A stretch of DNA of 64,000 bases from Ptiloglossa arizonensis (taxonomy: Eukaryota; Arthropoda; Insecta; Hymenoptera; Colletidae). Each line of letters starts with the position of its first letter. The first letter of the stretch is position 1. Under the pieces are notes generated by a model. The model searched no databases. It was given only the letters and a program-made list of their open reading frames with translations, and was not told the origin of the DNA. The stretch covers positions 16,728,001-16,792,000 of the forward strand of contig NC_135055.1 in NCBI RefSeq assembly GCF_051014685.1. The letters are read 5' to 3'. Positions 46,906-58,902 of the stretch are shown here, in pieces. The translations under genes and the position numbers were made by a program.

Positions 46906-49735
46906 CGCATAATGCGGCACAGTCGGGATTACGCTTACATACGTATTCCGGATTTTTCTGACGTGCCGATGCTGACTCCCCCCGTAGTCCGCCATTGTTT
47001 ACGCCGCTTTAATTAGCCCGTTAATGCGACCGGGATATAGCCGCGGGCCCTTATCTGATACGTTTCCGGCGAATCATGGGAATTATTTCCGCGCATGCAA
47101 ATGCCAACGAAAAGGCGAATCGAGTTATGCTTCCGGCACGATCCCGTCGGACGATAAAAACGCGCACGCGTGACTAAGGACGCGTTTTCATACCGCGAGC
47201 GATTTTCATCCGCCTTGGGTGAGCAATTTTTTCTCTCGGTCGGCATCGTGGATTCACGGGGTACGAGGAATCCCGACACGAGTCTGTGTATCCTAATTGG
47301 ACTAATTACATCGTTTAGCTCTGGATACTGGAAAACTTTTCAGCATACATTTCCGTGGATTATGGTAAAAGAATATTAACAGTTTCCACGGTTTTTACGG
47401 TAGCGCGAACGATCGTATCGGGTTTCGGGAGATTAATTCGCAACACGAGACAGCTAGAATCTCCACGACGACTCTTGATTCGTCGAACCGATTTTCTCAC
47501 TGAACGTGGAAGGTGCGAGCGGCTACAACCTGCCGTACCTGCTGGTTCGTAACGCGTTCACTGCCACGAGAGTTTTCCATATTTAACGAGACACTCGATA
47601 TTTTAGCAAATTGTAACGCAAAGAGTAAAATTTTATTCGATTGTAATACATCGGTGTCGATGGTACTTTGTGGAATCGTTAAGGACGGTAACGTTGTTCG
47701 AAAGGATACAAGTATTAACCATTTGGACTCGAGACGAGAATCTCGATCACCAACTGATTCGGTGTACTTTTTGCGATTGTAATCTTCGTGGTTTGATATT
47801 CAAATTAAAGTTTAGACATTACGTTCTTGTAAACATATACGTGCGAAGCATTGAAATAAAAATGTTCCATACCAGATGAATTTTACCATTTAAAGTATTT
47901 TATCGAAGATCTAGTTTCTTTGAGTGCAAAGGGATAAGCTTTGTTTCTTGTAAACGCTTTAACTCTTTGGGGTATAATGGGTTAAGAAATGTCCTTCTTT
48001 TTTAATATCCTCATATGCATGATTGGATAAATAACTCTGTACAAGTTGTACAGTAAAACTGTCAACATTCCATCTCATAATTAAATATTTAATTAATCTA
48101 TTTTTTAGTTTTAGTTATTTTGTATCATTCCACACGTTCATGGGCTATCGGTATGGACTATGAACACGTATATAAATTCATCGAAAGCTATCACAGTGAA
48201 TGTATATATTTGAAAATAAGTTTCTTGTATTGTTTAATTTAGTACGAATTACAATTATGATTTGGTCGCGCCTTGGACGTTCAATCGATACAGTTCAAGT
48301 GTGGATACGCGGGGGTGGATTTTGCGCGAAAATGTACGAAATAAAGTTCATGGAAGCTTATGGTCGTTTTGGTGTTCGGGGAACGAGAGATGTGACATCG
48401 ATGCGTGGGTAGGAATCGCTTCTAATAATTCTGTAGACTCGTTCCACCTACGCGATTAACAGGAGCATATTGTTGCAATTTTATTACAAATTTTATAGCC
48501 GGATAAGATTCTCGTTAACGTTCCCGTAGAAATCGCCGTATTCGAAGTTCAGTTCGGTGTTTCGCAACGATTACTTTACTTTTGAGAAACTTTCACGTAA
48601 CTTTAGAACACACCGGTTGTTCGCGTTATTTTAAAACTTGCACGGTAAAATTGCAACGTTCGAGGTAACATTTACGAGTTCGAGTCGTCTTATGGTCAAC
48701 CTGAACATTTCCATTCGTGGTAAATACAAATACAATATTACCTCTGTGATCGTCGCTCGTTTACCGAGGGAATGTAACGATTTTTTTTCTTCACAATTAT
48801 AGAAACTCTTCTCGAAACTTTTTACAACAACCTCAATCCGAGACCAAGCCTCGTGAATATCGTTTAATGAGAAAATTATGACCGCGGTTCGATTATCGAG
48901 GGAGAAATTGGATCGTTTATCGAGGTAACGCAACAATTATCGAAACATCGACGATAAAATCGTCCCCGAGTGTTCCATAAACGTTTCTCGTCCTCCTTGT
49001 ATCTGAAATTCGTCCTTGGGTCTCGAATATCGTCCTTGGATCTTGAATCCTTGCTCGTGATGTTTCCCACGTGTTGAGAAACACCCTGTAGATTGAAAAG
49101 ACCGGCAACACAAAGCAACCCGGCGATTAGAGTGCCGAAAACACAGCCGCTCTTCCCACCGGGCAGCGATCATCTTTAGGATAATATCGTTCATACGTTG
49201 GCTCTCGTATTAGGCGACTTAACGAGTCAAGCGTGCTTAACGGTGCGTTGAGCAGTTCCTTGGGATTAACTGGCCGTGCCTAAACGCGCTAATACATTAC
49301 TGTACCGGTCGTTCGGAAAGACAGAGGTAATTAACCCCGTGTCTCGCGAGCGGCCATATTTTAAGGTCCAGTTGCACGTGTCTCGTACAGTGACTTCTTA
49401 ATCAATTCGACGACTTAATTTTCGTCGTCGATCTCGCGAACGGCCTCGCGGTTGTTCGCTGTTGCCCGTTGCCTTTCAATTTTATAGGAATGTTTGCATT
49501 TATTCGGGCTGTTCAGTAACGTTCCGTGAGCGTGATTCATCGTCTAACCGCGTATGCGGATGATTCCATTGTGAGAGCGTATCGCGAACCGACGGAGCAC
49601 GTTCGAGCGTTATTTGAATGGCCACGATCAGATATCGAGCGGATTCTACGTGAAAATTGGCGAATAGTGACACAGTATGCACGCGACAACGCGTTGCAAC
49701 GATTGGAGTTGTTTGGAGCTGAATGGATTCGTTAA
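46906..49735. other. Non-coding sequence with candidate regulatory islands
   Basis: 46980-47170 and 49170-49330 are unique and complex, with many TTAATTAG-like and CGCATGCAAATGCC-like words; they are candidates for conserved elements. A TACAGGGTGTTTC end lies on the - strand at 49082-49094 with no partner found. 48876-48929 has a diverged inverted copy at 57610-57661. A 69-residue ORF (49526-49735, GTG start) looks protein-like, but a stop lies in frame just before it at 49517 and it has no domain. Confidence 0.45.
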
Positions 49736-50180
49736 GCGATTGTATCCTAGGTTGAACTAACCCGCTAGAACTAACCTAACTGGAACTAAACTCGATGGAT
49801 TCAACTTTGTGGAGACAACGTTGTCGCATTTGACCTCGTCGGACTTAACTTTGTTAAATCTGACATTTTTCAAAGACAACTTTGTCACTTGTAACATTGC
49901 TCGGATCTAGTCTCTTTGAATTTAATAGTTCTGAAACTTCAGTTTGTTGCACTTGGCATTGATCAAACCTAACCTTGTTGAACGAAGTATTTTTCAAGGT
50001 TAATCTAGTCGTACCTAACATTACCCAAAGCTAACATTGTTGCACCTAATGTTTCTCGAATCTAGTTTTGTTACACCTAACATTTATCACGTGTAACTTT
50101 ATTACATTTAATATTCTCGAATTTACCTTTGTCAGACCTAACTTTGTTGCACCTAACCATAGCTAGATCTAACTTAACGA
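49736..50180. repeat. Degenerate short repeats of (A)CCTAAC.TT.TT(G/A)-type words
   Basis: Words such as CCTAACATT, CTAACTTTGTTGCACCTAA and TCTAGTTTTGTT recur at irregular spacings of about 20-60 bp. CCTAA is the insect telomere complement, but there is no regular CCTAA run, so a telomeric origin is not supported. Confidence 0.6.
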
Positions 50181-50414
50181 GAGAATCATTGAAAGTATAT
50201 TTTTATCAGTATTAAAATTCGTATCCCATAAGAGACTTGCAGCACTTCAATGCACCAACATTGTTCACGTTTCCTTTGTAATATTTATTATTTCCGTAGA
50301 AACTTCTCGTTCCAAGTAACCCCATGATTTAGCAACAATCGTGCCTTGGAGCTACTCCAAATCCTCTCGCAGGTGTCAAACTTATCGTTGCTCTTGAAAC
50401 TCGCGTAATTCATC

Positions 50415-50877
50415 ATAATTATACTTTCTCTTCGTCACGTTCACTATCTATCGTCAACCATCTATACGAAGATACTCGAATGCTATTCGATCTTACTTTA
50501 ATTTTATAAACGAACTTTAGTATTTTTCTAGCGGTTCTTCTGGTACGAATCTATAGAACACGTTTCTGGGGGAGTACCAAATTAATCAACACAATTTCAA
50601 GATAAAAATTCTATTAAAAACAATTGCGTATCGTGTTCAGTGCACAATATTAGGAACCGTACAATCCCTAAGGATAAATGAATCTCAAGAAAAATCGTGT
50701 CACCGAGATCCACTAAAACCGATCCTAACAATCTGGTAGAACATTCCAACACCCCGAAGAAACACATTTTGAACAGAAAATCTAGTAATAAGCTCCCAAC
50801 ACTACCGAAGGGACAATAATTGTGCTTTCTCTTCGCCACGTTTACTATCTATCGTCGAGCATCTATGCGTCCGAAGA
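50415..50877. repeat. Direct repeat pair, about 55 bp, about 405 bp apart
   Basis: Copies at about 50415-50470 and 50820-50877 share CTTTCTCTTCG(T/C)CACGTT, ACTATCTATCGTC and CATCTAT(A/G)CG. The sequence between is AT-rich and carries an 80-residue - strand ORF with a GTG start, probably chance. Confidence 0.7.
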
Positions 50878-51604
50878 TCCTCGGATCTTCAGACAGATCC
50901 AAAAACCTTGTTTCCGCGAACAGTCGGGGATTTTCATGTCTAATTATTCCGAGATCGGTACGGGAATATACTCGAGAGTTTACTTGAATATTTAATTACG
51001 CTAATTACCATCGGGCGCTCGTAACTAAGAAGCCCGGTTTTTCCCCGGATTCGACTTCATCGCGGCTGAAATTGCAGACGTTCCGTGCGTAATAGACGGA
51101 AAATTAAATCCTGAGAATCCGAGTTTTTGCCGGGACGAACACCCGGCTCGTTTCGAGTTCTAAGTGCGTTCGAACCGAGCGTAATTTGCATCACTTAGGT
51201 ATGTTAATACTCTACTTACCCGAGAACGAAGATACGCGCGCGTATCCACGTTATTTGCGGGCATAGGGAGAACCGCTCGAGCGTTCCTTAAATCGCGCGC
51301 TTTGTATTTAACGAATTGGCGCGCCAATTGGAACGCCCCGTGCGAAATTGGTACGAAAATTATACTTTTCCGCTGGTGTTTATTTAACGCGCGTTATAAG
51401 CGCCGAACGGGAACACGCGGCATGCAAATCCATGGGAAGACGTACGCGATCTATTTTCGAAATAATCGTTTTTTTCTCACGATTGGCAACGCGCCAACCA
51501 CCTCGTGTGCGTAGATCGATTCGTTTCAAACAGGCGGCACGTAGAACGGTATTGGTAATGAATTTCTCGAGAAGGGATGCGACGATCTTCGAAAGTGGGG
51601 AATT
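50878..51604. other. Unique CpG-containing sequence, candidate regulatory element
   Basis: 51000-51300 is complex and lacks repeats, with homeodomain-like TAATTACGCTAATTACC and several CGGG(A/G) words. The ORFs at 51302-51617 (70 and 89 residues) are featureless. Confidence 0.4.
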
Positions 51605-52660
51605 GTCTACGGTATAAATCTTCATAGATTGCTCTCGGAGTGATATTTTCGAAATAATATTTTCGATACTGGTTTTCCGATCACCTCGAAGCGAGAATAG
51701 ATTTATTGAATAATACTCTTGTTTCAAGATGAGCGTATTTTGTCTCTGTGTATTTTCAAGAGAAAGGAGTAGTCTATAGTATAGATCTGAGTTGATTGCA
51801 CTCGAAGAAATATCTTCCAAATAATACTTTTGTTACGTGACAACTAGATAGTTTCCAATTTTGTGAAGGCGAGAAAAGATTTGGCTTATCTTCAAGAGAG
51901 AAGAGTAATCTACAGTATAGGTCTCCAAAGATTGCACTCGAAGAGATATTTTCCAAATAATATCTTCGTCGTTTGACAGCTCTTTACTTTCCAATCACTG
52001 TGAGGCGAGAAAACATTGTTCCAATAATTTTCCAAAAAGAAGAGTAATCTACAGTACAGATCCTAGTAAAATGCACTCAAGAAAATACTTTCTAAACAAT
52101 TCTTTCATCGCGTAACAATTCTCTATTCTCCAATTACTTTAAGATGAGAAAACATTGTTCCAATAATTTCCAGAAAGAAAAAAATAATGTACAGTAGAAA
52201 TCTCAGTAAAATACACTCAAGAAAATACTTTCCAAACAATCCCTTCACCGCATAACAACCTTCTACTTTTCAATTACTTTAAGATGAGAAAACATTGTTC
52301 CAATAATCTCCAAAAAGAAAAAAATAATCTACAGTAGAAATCTCAGTAAAATGCACTCAAGAAAATACTTTCCAAACAATCCCTCCATCGCGAACCAACT
52401 CTCCACTCTCCGAGAAAACACTGTTCCAATAATCTTCCACAAAGAAGAGAAAAAAAACAAAAATCTACAGTAGAGATCCCAGTAGAATGCACTCAAAAAA
52501 ATATACTTTCCAAACAATCCTTCCATCGCGAACCAACTCTCCACTCTCCGAAAAAACATTGTTCCAATAATCTCCCACAAAAAAAAAACCCAGAAATCTA
52601 CAGTAGGAATCCCAATAAAACGCACTCAAAAAAAATCCCTTCCCCGCCCAACTCTACTCT
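51605..52660. repeat. Tandem array, about 137 bp unit, 8 copies
   Basis: CTACAGTA-type marks lie at about 51609, 51775, 51911, 52050, 52190, 52331, 52467 and 52600. Each unit carries TGCACTC(G/A)A(A/G)(G/A)AA, TTTCCAAA(C/T)AAT, a CGAGAAAACA-like word, ATTGTTCCAATAAT and an AGAA(G/A)AGTAATC-like end. Copies diverge from left to right, with the last four closest to each other. A 98-residue - strand ORF (52329-52625) is its translation. Confidence 0.9.
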
Positions 52661-53059
52661 CCGATCAGCTATCCGAAATTGTCCCCAAGCCAGTCGCACG
52701 CTAAGCTCGTAGATCGTCCGCGAAGCGGTTTCTATCCCATGGATCGCGGATCGTTAGAAGTTTACGGGCGGGGGTCCGTCCGTCCGTCCGTCGGTCGGTC
52801 GGTCGGTCGGTCGGTCGGTCGCGTTCTCGAAGCCGTCGCTACCTAAACTCTCTCTCGGCACGAAATGCGTGCCTACCACCGCGGTCGCTTACTTTTTTGC
52901 CCACGTAACTCTCATTTTGATCAATTTGAGTTTTTTGCCGGGGCGGCAACCGTTGACTTTACTACCGGGGCCTCATCTCCGCTCCGCCAGTCTCCTCCCT
53001 TCCGTCTGCCGGGGCCTTTCGCTGCCCCTTTCTTTCCCTTTCACTCGCTCGCCAACGTC

Positions 53060-53113
<54 letters not shown>
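52661..53113. repeat. Compound (GTCC)n-(GGTC)n and (CT)n microsatellites
   Basis: At 52773-52820 a CCGT run changes abruptly to about seven CGGT units. At 53063-53113 there are about 25 CT dinucleotides. Unique CpG-rich sequence lies between. Confidence 0.9.
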
Positions 53114-53116
<3 letters not shown>

Positions 53117-55849
53117 ACTCACTCTCTCTTTCCCTCGCTAGCACACACTCCTCTCCCTTCCACGTCCGCATCTCGTCTCTCGTTCCCTCGCGCGGTGCAC
53201 ACGTACCGCGCATACATTAAATCCCATCTTCCGTCCCACGTACTCCTTCCATCGGGGCTAAGTGACTCACTCCGTGCTCGCTCGGAGCCGAGCTTCCGTG
53301 ACGTCCGGGGCCCCGGACTCGCCACTCGACGGAAGACAGCACGGTGACGGATTGTTGGCCGGGGGCGGGCCTGATAGTCCCGCTCGCCTCTGCCCTTACG
53401 GCCGCTGGCCAACTCGGAGGCTGCTTCCCTCGCGATTTCACGCTCCCGAGACGAATGTCGCGCGATTTCGCTGGCAAGAAGTTCGTTGCGTGTCTCGGTG
53501 TCGACGATTTTGCCAACGGACAGGTGTACCTGTCTTGCCAAGCTCCGAGACGCTCGCAAACGGATCACCTTCACCAGCGACTAGGTGTTCTGGATAGCGC
53601 GGGAACCGTTTAGCGAACTTTTTCCGAATGGAATCGGGGGAGGGGCACGAAATGTCCACCTTGGATGCGAACGAGATTTTGCAGGGTGACGAGAAACCGA
53701 GTTCTGTCGCTGTGTGAGAAATATTTGGCTGCAGATGCTCACAGAGGATAGAGACACGAATAATTATCTTCGTTGAAAGCTCGTACTTGAATACTCATGA
53801 CTCGACTTCAGTTAACGGGAGTATATTGAACGGGAGTATGTTATTTTTTACAAAGTGTCTTTTCGTACAATATTTACCCCGGTATGATTGTACAAGTGAC
53901 CTCGATAAGAGTTCGTATTCGTTTATTTCTATTTGAGAAGATATCGAGCATCTAATATTCTACATATTTAAGTAGGAATGTGTGCTCCATCGTTGTGCAA
54001 AAGCTCGTTAAAATCGAAGGGAGACACTTTCTTTTTTTAGGTGAAATATTTAGCATTCGAGTTCATCGTTGTTCTCTCAGTGACGTTTTACCAAACTCTC
54101 TCGAAGTCTTTCTTACGTTCGAAACGTAACTGAGAAACAAGCTCCGGTCCAGAGGCACGACGAATTAATCGAGTATTTCATAGCGAACGAGATCGCGTCC
54201 CCCGGCCCAAGTAGGACGGATTCTCCGTAATCAAATCGCTTCTCATACTTTCATCCGCGTCGAGCGTGAACAAAACGAGCGACAATGGGACCGTGAGTAT
54301 ACAAAGACGAAAGGTGATTTAGCTTGGGCCCGTGCCCGCAACGCGGATATAAAATTGTCCCGGTGACTGTCCTGGCAATTAGCGCTCGTCGGCAACGCTG
54401 CGCGGTGCGTACAGGGCCTTTCACTGCTCCGGGAAAAGAAGTTACGATCTCTTGATTACTAAATATCCAGAACAAGGCCTGGGTCTGATTAAACGACGCG
54501 TCCCGACCACCTGGGCCATCCGTCGATCCTGACCGACGACCAACACCGGGACAGTTTCTCCTCGGTTTAATTGACAGAGGGCTTCGTTTATACGACGCTC
54601 GTTATTCACACAACGAGTAAAATTACGCTCACCGAGCGTTTAATTCAAACGCGCGTGACACGACGGTGTGTAACGTTTGCATCGATTATAAGGAATTTAC
54701 GAGAGGTGCAGATTAGGTGGGTATAGGTGTACTCTAGAGGAGAATAGAAGATCGATTAAGAAATTTTCGAGTAATTCATTTTTAACGAGTAATAGTATGG
54801 TATTTGTATTGTAGGGAGAAAGAAAGATCACTTTCGGGAGGAGTTTCGTCTCGAGCGGAATCGAACTTACCGATAGGTCTTCAAAGACCCAATGTCAAAC
54901 AGAAATCGATCCTGATGGTATTCTACTGATGGTGACATATTCCTTCTTCAAACTCAAGCTTGATCTTTTCTTCTCCCTAGAATACACTACGTCATCAATT
55001 GTACCTTTTCAATTGTCTATAACACAATCTTCATATTATCTGTAATATTACACAACTTATCTATAATATACACAATTATCTATAGCCCCTCGTCTATAAC
55101 ACAATCTTCATCAATTTCACCCTTTCAATAATTTCAACTTTCCCAAACTTTGCCCTTCTCCACAATTCAATCCGATCCGATAATTCACGTAGATTTATAC
55201 AAGACCCCTAAATCACCCGTTTTTGAAGCAGTCCAGGGTTTCATAGACGTCCGATACGCTCGCAGCGTTGGCTCGGTACACCTTCTAGGTATTTATCGCA
55301 ATCGATCATCGTTTCCAACCGGTGCGATAAGTATCGCGCGCGTATCGAACGTTCGTTGCGAACTAGCTCGCTATCTCTACGATACAGGTTCTCGAGCGGG
55401 CGCGTTTCGATCATCGCGTCTCAACGCGCGAAACATGCGAAATAGTTCCGTGGCGGAGGGTAAGCGGGGCGGAGATCCGTGTTGTTCGTCCACGATGGTA
55501 CGGAACTCTCGGAACTCGCGTAACTAATCGTAGAATCGTACGTGACCGATCGAGCGCGTTGTCTCGTTGATTCCGCGCTGTAAAGCGGACCGTGAACGGA
55601 ATCGCAAGGTGTCGAAGACCTCGGCGCACGTTGTCGCGTGTGATTTTCGCGGCGACGGCTAGTCGTAGCGGACACGCGTGCGTACCTGCCTTGTTCCCGT
55701 GGCGTGTTTATCGATCGGTTAACCGGCGGAGATTTGCTGTTCTTTTGTGGCCGCATTACGGTCGGTTGATTGTCGTGGGATCGCCGCTAATTTACGATAC
55801 TCGAGTGAAACCAGTTCGAACGCGATCGAACCGTGCCCGACTTCGTGTC
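53114..55849. other. Non-coding sequence, CpG-rich at both ends
   Basis: 53150-53600 and 54170-54560 are CpG-rich and complex, with a CAGGTGTACCTG motif at 53521-53532 also found at 18420. 54900-55150 is AT-rich with short ACACAATCTTCAT/TCTATAA repeats. 55240-55800 is again CpG-rich, with ORFs open on both strands. No exon could be supported. Confidence 0.45.
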
Positions 55850-56900
55850 TTTCAGCGTATATTTAATACGCAAGGTGGATGGAATTACAAGGTGGAAAGT
55901 AGTTGTGTCTTTCGTCGATTTGGAATCGTTCGAGAAGGTTGTTTGACGATGTTTGAACTTGTCCTTCGGGGAGTTTCAACGGTGGAATTTTCCGCGAAAG
56001 GAGATATTCGTTGGGATTACTCTTGGAGAATAGTCTCTTTTATGAATCTGACGTTACATCTTGAGAATTGAGGAGATTGGAGAGTTTGAAGTGTCTGCTT
56101 ACGGATTCTTTAATCATTCGTCGAGTGGCGATATCGTCTTTGAGGGTATATTTAATGTGGGTTTACAAGGTGGAAAGTAAGTGTGTCTTTCGTCGATTTG
56201 GAACTTTTTGAGAAGGTTGTTTGACGATGTTTGAACTTGTCCTTCGGGGAGTTTCAACGGTGGAATTTTCCGCGAAAGGAGATATTCGTTGGGATTACTC
56301 TTGGAGAATAGTCTTTTTTATGAATCTGACGTTACGTCTTGAAAATTGAGGAGATTGGAGAGTTTGAAGTGTCTGCTTACGGATTCTTTAATCATTCGTC
56401 GAGTGGCGATATCGTCTTTGAGGGTATATTTAATGTGGGTTTACAAGGTGGAAAGTAGTTGTGTCTTTCGTCGATTTGGAATTTTTTGAGAAGGTTGTTT
56501 GACGATGTTTGAACTTGTCCTTCGGGGAGTTTCAACGGTGGAATTTTCCGCGAAAGGAGATATTCGTTGGGATTACTCTTGGAGAATAATCTCTTTTATG
56601 AATCTGACGTTACGTCTTAAGAATTGAGGAGATTGGAGAGTTTGAAGTGTCTGCTTACGGATTCTTTAATCATTCGTCGAGTGGCGATATCGTCTTTGAG
56701 GGTATATTTAATGTGGGTTTACAAGGTGGAAAGTAAGTGTGTCTTTCGTCGATTTGGTATTATTTGAGAAGGTTTTGCAATGTTTGAACTTGTCCTTGGG
56801 GAGTTTGAACGGTGGAACTTTATACAAAAGGAGATCTCTCTTGGGATATTTTAGGAGAACGGTTCGTTTTATAGATCCAACCTTAAATCTCAAGAATTGA
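55850..56900. repeat. Tandem array, 278 bp unit, nearly four copies, highly similar
   Basis: TTGACGATGTTTGAACTTGT recurs at 55943, 56221 and 56499 (spacing exactly 278 twice), with a diverged version near 56774. Units share GTGTCTTTCGTCGATTTGGA, TTTCCGCGAAAGGAGATATT and AGTGTCTGCTTACGGATTC. The first three are almost identical over long stretches, so the array is recently duplicated or homogenised. The edges are diverged. Parts of ORFs here are by-products. Confidence 0.95.
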
Positions 56901-58376
56901 GAAAATCGAAAACATAAATTTTATTTGCTCGAGGATCTTAAGTGTGCCCACTCATCCGCTAACTTTTTATCGCGCAGTGTGTCCAATCGAGAACCCAATA
57001 ACGGGGATACAATTCCGAGGACATTCGATAGCTCCTGTGGGTGCAGACTTGTGAGTAACCGAGAAACAATTTCTTTCCTAACGAAAAAAATAAAATAAAA
57101 TTCACAAAGTGGAACATTTCCATCGCGGTACCGGCCAATTTCGCGTGTTTCTTCCTAACGAACGCGAGCTTTTTCATAATTCGAACGGATGATCGAGAAC
57201 GGATCGTTGTTCGTAAAATTACGAAGCGAGTTTCCTTTTCTCGATGCCGCGTCCCGACGCGTCGTATGGATAATGAATTAAAGCGAATAGAACAGTCGAT
57301 GGAAGCAAGATCCCGGAAGTGGGTTCGACGAGCGAGTTAACGGATGGACAACACGAGCTATTATTTAACTTTAATTGATGATGGCTCGCGAGCTGTTCCA
57401 CATTGATGGTCATCGATAATCGCTAATGATTCGAGTGTTTCGCGCACAGCCGAGGGGCACGGAAACCAAGTTTCACACGGGGAGCCTGTGGGCCTTTTAG
57501 GAATACAAACACCCGACCAATCCGATCGAAAGAACTATCGAAGCTTGAACGTGATCTGTCAATTAAGTCACCATCGAGCGATTCGCGTGTCTCCCGAGTT
57601 ACCGTGGCATTACCTCGCTAAGTGTTCGAATTTCTCCCTCGATAATTGGAACTCGAGTTATCCACACCATTGTCGACTCGTCTCGTTCGCTTCATTTATT
57701 CACCGATGAACGAATCTCGATTCCAAGTGGAGACAAATAAGAATTCTCGCAAAGATCGCTACCTTCCCTCGATAATTGAACAGAAGTAGGTTCGTTGAAT
57801 TTTTTTTCCCGAAAGCTCGCGATCGTAGTCCATAATACTTTTATACTACAATTCGAAACAAATTGTAGAGTCTCGAGTACAAATTGAGAACCCTCAGATG
57901 CAAACTATTCATTTTTTAGTGAAATATTAGCAATACAAGTTAATTCTAGGCCTCTCTTAAAATAAGTGCAACGTTTTTAAAGTAAATCGTACCACGAAGA
58001 TGAGTAAAATACGACAAAAATATACATGTACATATAAACTTCTTTATTTTCACCCTTCAAAAATCACTGAAACGTTAAACGCGCAACACTTTCCGAAATG
58101 TTTGTACCTAGATTCGTTAAAAGAAGTATCTTTCATTCTTCCTTCCTTTTTTCAAACATTTGCGCTTATATTTCACGAAGAGAATGCCTCGACAAGATGA
58201 TACTCGACAATTCTTTCGTACGATGAAAATCAGTTCTCGATTTTGATATCGGTTCCCGGGCGGTTCGGGGTCGTGAAAATTTCTCGGTGAACGTTACTCG
58301 AAAACCGTTCCAACGTGTCCGAAGCATTGGTCCCGTTTGTAGAGCGCGGCAAACGTACAGGCGGAAACGCAAAAAA
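56901..58376. other. Non-coding sequence, no gene recognised
   Basis: Unique, mostly AT-rich after 57780. It contains the 57610-57661 block similar to an inverted segment at 48876, and a nearby second TACCTTCCCTCGATAATTG at about 57761. ORFs of 60-103 residues show no domain. Confidence 0.5.
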
Positions 58377-58688
58377 TTAATCGAAACACGATCGGTCACG
58401 ACAGAAACTACTACAATGTAGGCTGGAAGTTCTGTAGTCACGGTGGCCCTGATACGCGCGGTGAAACGACGCGTCACAAAGGTGGTTAGAGACCCGGAGA
58501 ACCTTAAGGCGAATCGTACACGGCCGAGGCTTCGATCGGTCTTTCTCTCTCACGATGAAAAAGAACGTCAGAAGTACAAACGCACCCGCGGTGATGATTA
58601 ACAACCAGTCCCGGCGCATATCTCCGGGCACCGACGAGCTGGCTAATCGATTAATATACGATATCGAGCGTGCGCGTCTCACGGCCAT
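58377..58688 (-). CDS. Possible small membrane protein or first exon, 103 residues, unrecognised
   Basis: The ORF starts with ATG in a favourable insect context (AACAATGG). The first 28 residues are basic and polar (MAVRRARSISYINRLASS..). A strongly hydrophobic segment follows, WLLIITAGAFVLLTFFFIV (residues about 29-47), and then a basic flank REKDRSK, as in a signal-anchor. The last 50 residues are Cys/His/Ser-rich and less protein-like. A donor-like GTGAGA lies right after the hydrophobic stretch (TTCATC|GTGAGA), so the true product may be spliced there. A 66-residue ATG ORF (58702-58902, same strand) ends 17 bases upstream and could be an upstream ORF. No homologue is recognised; chance remains quite possible. 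Confidence 0.25.
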   Translation of the reverse strand: MAVRRARSISYINRLASSSVPGDMRRDWLLIITAGAFVLLTFFFIVREKDRSKPRPCTIRLKVLRVSNHLCDASFHRAYQGHRDYRTSSLHCSSFCRDRSCFD

Positions 58689-58902
58689 TGTTTGTTGTTA
58701 ATTACACTGATACATCTATCCGACGAGACCCACGAGATCCAGTTGACTGTGATTCGGCGATTCGACCACCCGTCGGCCCCGACGTTTCGATCTCTCGAGG
58801 GGATTTGAATCGAAACTTTTGACACGCATCAAGAATCTCTCCACGGACTCTATCTCCCGCGCGCAGCCTCGAAAAAAAGGACGCATATTGAATCGCGAGC
58901 AT

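Noticed and set aside
49736..50180. Telomere-like CCTAA words
   Set aside because: There are no consecutive CCTAA units; the words are part of a longer irregular repeat.
54855..54885. tRNA T-arm-like GTTCGATTCC on the - strand
   Set aside because: The flanking bases do not pair into a T stem, and I found no acceptor or D arm.
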